A stretch of 5,611 nucleotides of DNA, taken from assembly GCA_903832075.1 (NCBI GenBank), contig CAILAF010000490.1, positions 1-5,611 on the forward strand, given 5' to 3'. A program made the position numbers and the translations under genes. This DNA comes from an uncultured Chitinophagaceae bacterium (GTDB lineage Bacteria; Bacteroidota; Bacteroidia; Chitinophagales; Chitinophagaceae). The notes beneath the pieces are model-generated. The model did not search any database and was not told the DNA's origin. It saw nothing but the letters and a program-made list of their open reading frames with translations. Numbering within the stretch: position 1 is the stretch's first letter; each line of letters begins with the position of its first letter. This document shows positions 1 to 5,611 of this stretch, one piece after another.

Positions 1-29
1 CTTTTGAAGAAGAAGATGATGATAATTAA
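1..29 (+). CDS. C-terminal end of an unidentified gene (partial)
   Basis: Read in the third frame, the first bases encode Phe-Glu-Glu-Glu-Asp-Asp-Asp-Asn followed by a TAA stop at 27-29. A run of acidic residues just before a stop, followed 11 bp later by a strong hairpin terminator in the same orientation, is what the end of a real gene looks like. Eight residues are too few to identify the protein. Acidic tails of this kind occur on many unrelated cytoplasmic proteins, so no function is proposed. The other two forward frames give a less gene-like tail or an immediate stop. Confidence 0.45.
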
Positions 30-40
30 AAATAAAATAG

Positions 41-67
41 AAGCCGCTTACATTTAAGCGGCTTTTT
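41..67. terminator. Bidirectional Rho-independent terminator
   Basis: AAGCCGCTTA (41-50) and TAAGCGGCTT (55-64) are perfect reverse complements, giving a 10-bp stem with a four-base CATT loop. On the plus strand a run of five T (63-67) follows, so it terminates the gene ending at 29. On the minus strand the hairpin is followed by a T-rich stretch (complement of 28-40, two T runs broken by single A and C bases), so it can also terminate the symporter gene, whose stop codon (66-68) lies one base from the stem. Two convergent units therefore appear to share one hairpin. Confidence 0.88.
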
Positions 68-1274
68 ATTCAATAAATTCTTTTTCACTTTTTGCAATAA
101 CAATCGTAGCAACACCATTGCCAATTAAATTGGTGATGGCTCTTGCTTCACTCATAAATTTATCAACGCCTAATAAAAATGCTAATCCTTCAACAGGAAT
201 TTTATGTAATGCAGTGAGTGTTGATGTTAAAACAATGAAACCACCACCGGTAACTGCTGCTGCGCCTTTTGAGGTAAGCATCAATATCAATAACAACATC
301 AATAATTCGCTTAAACTTAATGGCACATTATATAGTTGCGCAATAAAAATAGTTGCCATTGATAAATAAATTGATGTGCCATCCAGGTTAAAAGAATAAC
401 CTGTTGGCACAACTAATCCAACAACCGATTTATGACAACCCATTTTTTCTAACTTCAACATTACAGATGGTAATGCTGCTTCGGATGATGATGTTCCTAA
501 TACCAATAACAATTCCTCTTTGATATATTTTAAATATTTCCAAATACTTTGTTTATAATATTTCATGATGCTGCCTAAAATCAGAAAAACAAAAATGATC
601 ATTGTTAAATAAACACATGCCATTAGTTTTCCAAGCGGCACTAAAGTTTTTAAACCAAACTTACCAATGGTGAAAGCCATACCGGCAAAGGCTCCCAGCG
701 GAGCGAGGTACATTACATATTTTAAAAGAATAAAAACATAATGAGAAATTTTATTCAAAAAATGTACAACCGTAATTCTGTATTTTGAATAATTTAAAAG
801 GATACCAATAATAATGGCAGCAAATAAAACTTGAAGTATAAGATTAGATTGAAAAAAATGCAACCAATTAAAACTACTGTTCGTTTGCTTTGTATATTTT
901 GATGCATCTTGAATTTGTAAACCTGCTTTATTTATTTTTCCTGGTTGAATAACTAATGCAACAATAATCCCGATGGTTAATGCAATTGTAGTAACAACTT
1001 CAAAATAGATTAATGCTTTAATGCCAATGCGTCCTACTTTTTTTAAATCACCCATACTGCTTATGCCGGTAACAATAGTTAGAAAGATGATTGGATAAAT
1101 AAATAGTTTGATAAGATCAATAAAATAAATTCCAATTTTTTCAGTCTTTAATGCGGTGGCAGGATAAAAGTATCCTAATGCAACACCAATAAGAATAGCC
1201 ATCAATACATAAAAGGTAAGATGACTTGTAATTCTTTTCCAGTAAGGATTAGCTGTTGTTGAATTGCTTTTCAA
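66..1274 (-). CDS. dctA: Dicarboxylate/amino acid:cation symporter, DctA-type (DAACS/SLC1 family)
   Basis: Inner-membrane secondary transporter of 402 aa that should import a C4-dicarboxylate or acidic amino acid with protons or sodium. Family signatures are in order: a first membrane helix at about 17-37, the serine-rich HP1 tip TSSSEAALP (261-269), NLDGT in TM7 (296-300), the HP2 loop SKGAAAVTGGGF (335-346), and DKFMSEARAITN in TM8 (371-382), where R378 and N382 are substrate/cation-site positions. The SEAR form of TM8 is typical of DctA rather than of glutamate carriers, so C4-dicarboxylates are the better guess; the substrate is inferred. It is slightly shorter than DctA (about 428 aa), mainly in the region after TM3 (about 111-145). 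The start is a TTG: an in-frame stop lies six codons upstream and the first internal ATG (residue 25) would cut into TM1. It starts 38 bp after the upstream remnant and may be cotranscribed with it. Confidence 0.93.
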   Translation of the reverse strand: MKSNSTTANPYWKRITSHLTFYVLMAILIGVALGYFYPATALKTEKIGIYFIDLIKLFIYPIIFLTIVTGISSMGDLKKVGRIGIKALIYFEVVTTIALTIGIIVALVIQPGKINKAGLQIQDASKYTKQTNSSFNWLHFFQSNLILQVLFAAIIIGILLNYSKYRITVVHFLNKISHYVFILLKYVMYLAPLGAFAGMAFTIGKFGLKTLVPLGKLMACVYLTMIIFVFLILGSIMKYYKQSIWKYLKYIKEELLLVLGTSSSEAALPSVMLKLEKMGCHKSVVGLVVPTGYSFNLDGTSIYLSMATIFIAQLYNVPLSLSELLMLLLILMLTSKGAAAVTGGGFIVLTSTLTALHKIPVEGLAFLLGVDKFMSEARAITNLIGNGVATIVIAKSEKEFIE

Positions 1275-1312
1275 AGTGCGTTTTATTTTTTATGTATAAT
1301 AACAGTATTAAC

Positions 1313-1561
1313 TTACTGATTAATTTTAATGGCATTCAAATTACAATTATTCATTAAAATAGTAGGAGCTTCTAACCAGTTTGTTTGTTCAACAATAATA
1401 GTTTTTATTCCGCTTCGGGCTGGTTGAGTATCAACAACAATGCCGCCTGTGGTTCCAACAACCAATACTTGTATATGAATTGTTTTGCTTTGAGCAACTA
1501 CAATGTAAGTGAAAAATAAAAATTGAACAGGTAAAAATAAATATTGAATATTTTTTATCAT
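1313..1561 (-). pseudogene. Remnant of an exported FAD-dependent oxidoreductase (N-terminus only)
   Basis: An 82-codon reading frame resembling the first part of secreted FAD-dependent oxidoreductases of several hundred residues. Residues 1-24 form a signal peptide ending in VVAQ. VLVVGTTGGI (32-41) matches the first beta strand and glycine loop of an FAD-binding Rossmann fold, and ARSGIKTIIVEQTNWL (48-63) matches the following helix, the second strand ending in E58 (normally binding the FAD ribose) and the stretch after it. Homologues I recall continue with Gly-Gly-Met; here similarity stops at L63 and a 19-residue unrelated tail leads to a TAA. The glycine loop also seems one residue short. 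No other frame continues the domain, and only 38 bp remain before the next gene, so the rest is deleted. It begins 18 bp after the oxidoreductase gene, so it was probably part of that operon. A genuine short secreted protein is possible but less likely. Confidence 0.65.
1323..1360. repeat. 9-bp perfect inverted repeat in the anomalous tail of the remnant
   Basis: ATTTTAATG (1323-1331) and CATTAAAAT (1352-1360) are exact reverse complements separated by 20 bases. They lie inside the 57-bp tail of the truncated oxidoreductase that matches nothing recognisable. The arms are AT-rich and the loop long, so a stable hairpin is doubtful. It is recorded because it sits at the presumed deletion scar; chance occurrence in AT-rich DNA is possible. 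Confidence 0.4.
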
Positions 1562-1579
1562 GGTGTGCTAGCTTTTTTG

Positions 1580-2983
1580 CTATAAGGCATTCTGCGATGG
1601 ATTCTTCAATTGCATTTTCTCTGCATCCCATTCAATAATTTTCTTTTGATAATAACTTTCATTGCATGCCAAGCTTGGAACTGCAGCTCTAAAGCCGAAA
1701 CTTACATCTTCTACAACTTTCTTACCGGTTCTAATGCTTTCAAAAAAATTATTAAAATGATCATGGCTGTCGCTATATCCTTCAGGTGCAGCGTAGGTTA
1801 TATTATTGGTATTATTTATTTTCTTATCTGCTTCAGAAAATTTTTTATTGTAATCATTCATTAATTCTTGTTGCATTTTTAGTGTATAGGTATCTAATGC
1901 ATCCCATCCGCCTATGCCGGTTGCTTTAGGCATTTTGCTATGTTTAATTGTAAAATCATTCCATCCAAATTCAAGTACTCCTTCACTACCAATATATTTG
2001 GTGGACATTTGGTCGTTCTCTCCGCTAATAAAATTTGCTCTCAACATTAATTCAAAACTTTTATGCTCTTTAGTTTCCGGATAATGCAAAATGGCAGTCA
2101 TCACATCCGGAACATTTCTTCCATCTTTCCAATAAACCAAATCTCCGGAAGCAGAAATTTTTGAAGGTCCTTTGCTATCAGTGATAAAATGTAAGCCACT
2201 TAATAAATGCACAAATAAATCACCTGCCATACCTGTTCCATATTCTTTATAATTGCGCCACCAGAAAAATTTCTTTGCATCGAATGGGATGTATTTATTA
2301 TGATTATAACGTATCCAATCAACATTTTTTTCATTACCATCTTTTGGCATAGTATATTGCCATGCACCCAAAGCACTTTGTCTGTCGAATGATGCTTCAA
2401 TACAATTCAGTTCGCCAATTTCACCAGCTTTAATCAATTCTTTTGCTTTTGAATAGGCAATGTTGCTTACTCTCTGACTGCCCACTTGCATAATGGCTTT
2501 TGTTTCCTGCTGCACTTTTATCACTTCTAATCCTTGTTCAATTTTATGGACCATTGGTTTTTCGCAATACACTGCTTTCCCTTTTCGCATGGCATCTATA
2601 GATATGGTATTATGCCAATTATCACTGGTGCAAATGATTACTGCATCAATGTCTTTTCTTTCTAAAATTTCATGATAATCTTTGGTGATAAAAATATGTT
2701 CACCAAAAAGTTCTTTGCTGTGTTGTAATCTGCCGTCATACAAATCACAACAGGCAACCAATTCAACTCCCGGAATCGTTAAAAATGTTTTGGTATTTCT
2801 AAAGCCAATGATGCCCATACCAATTACTGCTACTCTGATTGTATCATTCGATGAATATTTTTTTTCTAATTCAATGATCTTTCTTTCATGTGTTTTTTGT
2901 GCTGCAAGATTTGTTAATGATGAAGCAGATAAAATGGTAAAAGCTCCGCCGATATTTTTAATAAATTTTCTGCGAGATGACAT
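1580..2983 (-). CDS. Tat-exported Gfo/Idh/MocA family oxidoreductase
   Basis: NAD(P)-dependent sugar or cyclitol dehydrogenase-like enzyme of 467 aa. The N-terminus SSRRKFIK followed by a hydrophobic stretch (11-28) is a twin-arginine signal, meaning export after folding with its cofactor bound. The Rossmann fold starts near residue 49 with the glycine motif GMGIIG (55-60) and an acidic end of the second strand (CCDLYD, 78-83). E141-K142-P143 is the family signature, K142 being the usual catalytic lysine. D255 and H259, four residues apart after a glycine-rich stretch, fit the usual active-site Asp and His. The C-terminal part (APEGYSDSHDHF at 399-410 through the final EWDAEKMQLK) is intact and typical of the large Bacteroidota/Planctomycetes subgroup of roughly this length. 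The substrate is unknown; oxidation of a glycoside or sugar hydroxyl to a keto group is the likeliest chemistry, by analogy. It starts 7 bp after the TIM-barrel gene's stop, so the two are cotranscribed and perhaps translationally coupled. Confidence 0.93.
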   Translation of the reverse strand: MSSRRKFIKNIGGAFTILSASSLTNLAAQKTHERKIIELEKKYSSNDTIRVAVIGMGIIGFRNTKTFLTIPGVELVACCDLYDGRLQHSKELFGEHIFITKDYHEILERKDIDAVIICTSDNWHNTISIDAMRKGKAVYCEKPMVHKIEQGLEVIKVQQETKAIMQVGSQRVSNIAYSKAKELIKAGEIGELNCIEASFDRQSALGAWQYTMPKDGNEKNVDWIRYNHNKYIPFDAKKFFWWRNYKEYGTGMAGDLFVHLLSGLHFITDSKGPSKISASGDLVYWKDGRNVPDVMTAILHYPETKEHKSFELMLRANFISGENDQMSTKYIGSEGVLEFGWNDFTIKHSKMPKATGIGGWDALDTYTLKMQQELMNDYNKKFSEADKKINNTNNITYAAPEGYSDSHDHFNNFFESIRTGKKVVEDVSFGFRAAVPSLACNESYYQKKIIEWDAEKMQLKNPSQNAL

Positions 2984-2990
2984 AGAATAG

Positions 2991-3809
2991 TTATTTTAAT
3001 TTTTCGATTTGTTGTAAATAATATTTTTTGTTGACGATGATATCTTTTACATTGTTAGGCCAATTGGCTTCGTGTTCCATTGCAAAATATCCATGAAAGT
3101 TTTGCTTTTTTAATTCTTTCAGTACTTCGGGAATATTACAAACACCTTCTCCTAAATGAACATCTTCACTTTCAAGTTTATTAAATTCTGCCACATCTTT
3201 AAAATGTAAACCTATTATCCTTCCATTTAATTTTTTTAAACAATCAACTACATTCAATCCATTTCTAACCCAATGACCAATATCTGCACAAACACCAATA
3301 TTGCTGCGATCTTTTATCGCATACAAAATGCTGTCGGGATGCCAATAGAGAGATGGTTTAGGATGATCGTGAATAGCAACTTTGATATGATATTTTCCAG
3401 CAAGTGAATTCACCAAATCCAGTTCTTCTTTTTTGGGCTCCGCAGTAATAACAGGTATTTTAAGCGATTGTGCAAATTGAAAATGCGATTCCCATTCATT
3501 GGCATTGTCGCAAACTACTACACCATAAGAAGTAATGCTGATATGATGTTTGCTCAATAATGTTTTAATCTCGTTTATTTTTTCATTTGATAATTTGGGC
3601 CCGATAACTTCACTTGTATTAAACTCTAATTTTTGTCCTGGATAAATTTCAATATACTCCAACCCGCAACTATCCACTCTGTTTAAAGCTTCAGTAAAAT
3701 TACTGATATGAAAAGTCCACATTTGAATACCTAATTTCCAATCTTTGCTTTGAGCAAAATTCTTTTCAAAAAATACGATGAATAGAATGGCAAAAATTAT
3801 TTTTTTCAT
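2991..3809 (-). CDS. Secreted sugar phosphate isomerase/epimerase-like TIM-barrel protein
   Basis: Protein of 272 aa in the xylose isomerase-like TIM-barrel superfamily (IolE and sugar epimerase relatives). Residues 1-19 are a Sec signal peptide (two Lys, hydrophobic FAILFIVFF, then NFA before Gln20), so it works in the periplasm or outside the cell. The barrel shows expected metal/substrate positions: E54 in YIEIYPG, E124 in ITAEPK, H147 and H149 in IHDH, D176 and H179 in ADIGHW, H202 in LHFKD, and E245/E247 in AMEHE. These strand-end acids and histidines normally hold a divalent metal for isomerisation, epimerisation, dehydration or related lyase chemistry; which one cannot be told from sequence. 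An in-frame TTG two codons upstream (3813-3815) is possible, but the ATG at 3807-3809 gives the clean MKK signal-peptide start. It is first in the minus-strand unit, directly before the oxidoreductase, with which it probably shares a substrate. Confidence 0.92.
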   Translation of the reverse strand: MKKIIFAILFIVFFEKNFAQSKDWKLGIQMWTFHISNFTEALNRVDSCGLEYIEIYPGQKLEFNTSEVIGPKLSNEKINEIKTLLSKHHISITSYGVVVCDNANEWESHFQFAQSLKIPVITAEPKKEELDLVNSLAGKYHIKVAIHDHPKPSLYWHPDSILYAIKDRSNIGVCADIGHWVRNGLNVVDCLKKLNGRIIGLHFKDVAEFNKLESEDVHLGEGVCNIPEVLKELKKQNFHGYFAMEHEANWPNNVKDIIVNKKYYLQQIEKLK

Positions 3810-3840
3810 GCACAATTATTTTGTTAAAATAAATATACAA

Positions 3841-3886
3841 TGAATTGATGAAGGCAGTATAGTAAACAGTAAATTTGTGAATTGAT
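3841..3886. repeat. Two 9-bp direct repeats flanking the candidate promoter core
   Basis: TGAATTGAT occurs at 3841-3849 and 3878-3886, 37 bp apart start to start. The first copy contains the TTG of the candidate -33 element and the second begins immediately after the -7 box. AGTAAA is also tandemly repeated with a 7-bp period at 3861-3866 and 3868-3873. A paired operator site is one reading; degenerate AT-rich intergenic repetition is another. Confidence 0.35.
3845..3877 (+). promoter_or_regulatory. Candidate Bacteroidota housekeeping promoter for the acyl-CoA dehydrogenase gene
   Basis: TAAATTTG (3870-3877) matches the Bacteroidota -7 consensus TAnnTTTG at every fixed position. A TTG at 3845-3847 lies 22 bases upstream, within the spacing accepted for the -33 element. 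Transcription would start near 3884, leaving a leader of about 65 bases before the ATG at 3949. The motif is short and the region AT-rich, so this is a prediction only. Confidence 0.45.
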
Positions 3887-3948
3887 TTTATGAATAAGTG
3901 AATGTAAAAAGCAAATTATAAATTGTATATCGTAAATCTAAAATTACT

Positions 3949-5133
3949 ATGGCTGCCAGAACAGATTTATTTCAATCGCCCGATTATTATTTATTGGATG
4001 AATTATTAGCTGAAGAACATTTAATGATTCGTGATGCTGTAAGAAATTATGTGAAGAAGGAAATCTCGCCCATCATTGAAGATTATGCACAGCGAGCAGA
4101 ATTTCCACAGCAAATTGTAAAACAATTAGGAGAGTTGGGATGTTTTGGCCCAACCGTTCCGGAACAATATGGTGGTGGCGGATTGGATTACATCAGTTAT
4201 GGATTGATGATGCAGGAATTAGAACGCGGCGATAGTGGTGTGCGCTCAACTGCAAGTGTACAAGGCAGTTTGGTAATGTTTCCTATTTATGCTTATGGCA
4301 ACGAAGTACAACGGAAAAAATATTTACCAAAGTTGGCAAGTGGAGAATGGTTAGGTTGTTTTGGTTTAACAGAACCAAATCATGGAAGCGATCCATCAAG
4401 CATGTTAACCAATATTAAAGATGCAGGCGATTATGTTATTTTAAATGGCGCAAAGATGTGGATCAGTAATGCACCGTTTGCACAAGTTGCTGTTGTTTGG
4501 GCAAAGAATGAAGAAGGTGTTGTGCAAGGATTAATTGTTGAACGTGGTATGGAAGGATTCACCACACCAACAACACATGGTAAATGGAGTTTGCGTGCAA
4601 GTGCAACTGGAGAATTGGTTTTTGATAATGTAAAAGTTCCGAAAGAAAATATTTTACCAAATGTGAGAGGATTAAAAGGTCCGTTGGGTTGTTTAACCAA
4701 AGCCCGTTATGGAATTGCCTGGGGCGCCATTGGTGCTGCAATGGATTGTTATGATACTGCATTGCGTTATGCGAAAGAAAGAATTCAGTTTGATAAACCG
4801 ATTGGAGGATTTCAATTGCAACAAAAAAAATTGGCAGAGATGATTACTGAAATCACTAAAGCGCAATTATTAGTTTGGCGATTAGGTGTATTGATGAATG
4901 AAGGAAAAGCAACACCGCAACAAGTTAGCATGGCTAAAAGAAATAGTTGTGAAATTGCAACTAATATTGCTCGTGATGCACGCCAGATGTTAGGCGGCAT
5001 GGGCATTACAGGCGAATACAGTATTATGCGTCACATGATGAATTTAGAAAGTGTGATTACTTATGAAGGAACACACGATATTCATTTATTGATTACCGGA
5101 ATGGATGTTACGGGATTGAATGCATTTAAATAA
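3949..5133 (+). CDS. gcdH: Acyl-CoA dehydrogenase, glutaryl-CoA dehydrogenase type
   Basis: Cytoplasmic FAD enzyme of 394 aa, the same size as mature human glutaryl-CoA dehydrogenase, which oxidises and decarboxylates glutaryl-CoA to crotonyl-CoA in lysine and tryptophan breakdown, passing electrons to electron-transfer flavoprotein. The helical N-terminal domain covers about 1-130. The FAD/substrate segment FGLTEPNHGSDPSS (138-151) and WISNAPFA (171-178) follow, and the C-terminal helical domain holds ARYGIAWG (252-259) and QMLGGMGI (346-353). The catalytic base is E373 in TYEGTHDIH (371-379). Residues that set glutaryl-CoA dehydrogenases apart are present: E92, R99 and S100 in ELERGDSGVRS, corresponding to human E87, R94 and S95, and Y372 corresponding to Y369. 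It is therefore probably the decarboxylating enzyme and not a short-chain dehydrogenase. The ATG has no Shine-Dalgarno sequence, only an A-rich leader, as is usual in this phylum. Shikimate kinase follows 26 bp downstream with no terminator between. Confidence 0.93.
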   Translation: MAARTDLFQSPDYYLLDELLAEEHLMIRDAVRNYVKKEISPIIEDYAQRAEFPQQIVKQLGELGCFGPTVPEQYGGGGLDYISYGLMMQELERGDSGVRSTASVQGSLVMFPIYAYGNEVQRKKYLPKLASGEWLGCFGLTEPNHGSDPSSMLTNIKDAGDYVILNGAKMWISNAPFAQVAVVWAKNEEGVVQGLIVERGMEGFTTPTTHGKWSLRASATGELVFDNVKVPKENILPNVRGLKGPLGCLTKARYGIAWGAIGAAMDCYDTALRYAKERIQFDKPIGGFQLQQKKLAEMITEITKAQLLVWRLGVLMNEGKATPQQVSMAKRNSCEIATNIARDARQMLGGMGITGEYSIMRHMMNLESVITYEGTHDIHLLITGMDVTGLNAFK

Positions 5134-5145
5134 ACTACAATCACT

Positions 5146-5152
5146 GGAAGGA
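5146..5152 (+). promoter_or_regulatory. Shine-Dalgarno-like site deciding the shikimate kinase start
   Basis: GGAAGGA is a purine-rich ribosome-binding sequence, uncommon in Bacteroidota. Seven bases separate it from the ATG at 5160, a good distance, but only one base separates it from the in-frame ATG at 5154. The downstream ATG is therefore the better start. Confidence 0.55.
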
Positions 5153-5159
5153 AATGTAT

Positions 5160-5611
5160 ATGGTTAAAACAAATTCTTCATCTGCACATCAAAAAATTTT
5201 TCTCATTGGAATGATGGGTTCCGGAAAAAGTTTTTGGTGCAAACAACTTTCCAAAAAATTAAAATGCGGTGGATATGATTTGGATTTTTTAATTGAATCA
5301 AGTGAAGAGAAAACCATTGCTGAAATTTTTGAAGAAGACGATGAAGAATATTTTAGAAAAGCTGAAGCAAAAATATTACGTTGGTTTGCAGAAAAGAAAA
5401 CTTATGTATTAGCTACAGGTGGCGGTACACCCTGCTTTCATGAGAATATGAAATGGATGAATGAACATGGTACAACTATCTGGATTGATGAAAGTGTGGA
5501 TTTTTTGGTTGAAAGATTAAAACCGGAAAAAGAACATCGTCCGTTAATAAAACATTTAAATGATGATGAGCTAAAAGATTTTCTTTCAAAAAAATATGAT
5601 GAACGAAAACA
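5160..5611 (+). CDS. aroK: Shikimate kinase (3' end beyond the window)
   Basis: Cytoplasmic enzyme phosphorylating shikimate with ATP at the fifth step of the shikimate pathway to chorismate and aromatic amino acids. The 150 codons visible contain nearly the whole protein (the family is about 170 aa). The P-loop is GMMGSGKS (17-24), with K23 and S24 binding ATP phosphates and Mg. D40 and D42 in YDLDFLIE match the DxD in which the second Asp binds shikimate. R66 in YFRKAE matches the shikimate-binding Arg, followed by the glycine stretch ATGGGTP (85-91), also at the substrate site, and HRPL (126-129) in the mobile lid with R127. All key residues are present, so it should be active. It starts 26 bp after the acyl-CoA dehydrogenase gene on the same strand and is probably on the same transcript, though the two pathways are unrelated. 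Confidence 0.94.
   Translation, partial: MVKTNSSSAHQKIFLIGMMGSGKSFWCKQLSKKLKCGGYDLDFLIESSEEKTIAEIFEEDDEEYFRKAEAKILRWFAEKKTYVLATGGGTPCFHENMKWMNEHGTTIWIDESVDFLVERLKPEKEHRPLIKHLNDDELKDFLSKKYDERK

Noticed and set aside
118..369. Plus-strand 83-codon frame opposite the symporter gene
   Set aside because: It lies entirely antisense to strongly conserved symporter sequence and has no recognisable domain.
1303..1318. CAGTA/TACTG inverted repeat between the remnant and the symporter as a terminator
   Set aside because: The stem is only five base pairs and is not followed by a T run on the minus strand.
1431..1631. Minus-strand 66-codon frame spanning the oxidoreductase end and the remnant
   Set aside because: It overlaps both frames out of phase and its Cys/Ser/His-rich translation is not protein-like; a frameshift link was considered, but the oxidoreductase C-terminus is already complete.
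1610..1864. Plus-strand frames opposite the Gfo/Idh/MocA gene (also 2493-2675 and 2682-2990)
   Set aside because: All are antisense to a clear full-length enzyme and show no independent support.
3810..3815. TTG start extending the TIM-barrel protein by two residues
   Set aside because: The ATG two codons downstream gives a standard signal-peptide start and needs no rare start codon.
3830..3837. TATATTTA on the minus strand as the promoter of the TIM-barrel unit
   Set aside because: It misses the final G of the TAnnTTTG consensus and has no TTG at suitable distance upstream; a promoter is expected in this region but I cannot place it.
4431..4762. Minus-strand frames opposite the acyl-CoA dehydrogenase gene (also 4812-5006)
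   Set aside because: They are shadows of a highly conserved plus-strand coding region.
5154..5156. ATG two codons upstream of the chosen shikimate kinase start
   Set aside because: It lies only one base from the Shine-Dalgarno-like sequence, too close for efficient use, though it is in frame.
1..5611. CRISPR array, tRNA/rRNA, insertion sequence, phage or defence system
   Set aside because: No regular spaced repeats, transposase, integrase, structural-RNA pattern or known defence domain is visible on either strand.

Overview
The window is AT-rich and looks like chromosomal DNA from a Bacteroidota bacterium, most plausibly in or near the Chitinophagaceae. The basis for this is the protein types (a Tat-signal Gfo/Idh/MocA oxidoreductase beside a secreted TIM-barrel isomerase-like protein, and signal peptides ending in Ala-Gln), the mostly absent Shine-Dalgarno sequences, and one exact TAnnTTTG promoter box. 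The placement is inferred from style; no marker gene is present.

Layout. Positions 1-29 hold the last codons of an unidentified plus-strand gene with an acidic tail. A perfect 10-bp hairpin at 41-64 ends it and probably also ends the converging minus-strand unit. That unit is read from about 3809 down to 66: a secreted xylose-isomerase-like TIM-barrel protein, a Tat-exported Gfo/Idh/MocA oxidoreductase 7 bp downstream, a short remnant of an exported FAD-dependent oxidoreductase, and a DctA-type dicarboxylate:cation symporter. A 139-bp intergenic region (3810-3948) separates it from a divergent plus-strand unit: a glutaryl-CoA-dehydrogenase-like acyl-CoA dehydrogenase, then a shikimate kinase cut by the window edge.

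How the genes work together. The TIM-barrel protein and the oxidoreductase almost certainly act on the same sugar-like compound outside the cytoplasm, since both carry export signals and are closely spaced. A third redox enzyme seems once to have followed them, but only its signal peptide and the start of its FAD-binding fold remain. The symporter may share the transcript, but its metabolic link is not evident. Glutaryl-CoA dehydrogenase (lysine/tryptophan degradation) and shikimate kinase (aromatic biosynthesis) look like neighbours of convenience.

I found no CRISPR array, RNA gene, insertion sequence, phage gene or defence system. The most notable item is the truncated FAD oxidoreductase inside the otherwise intact sugar-oxidation cluster.
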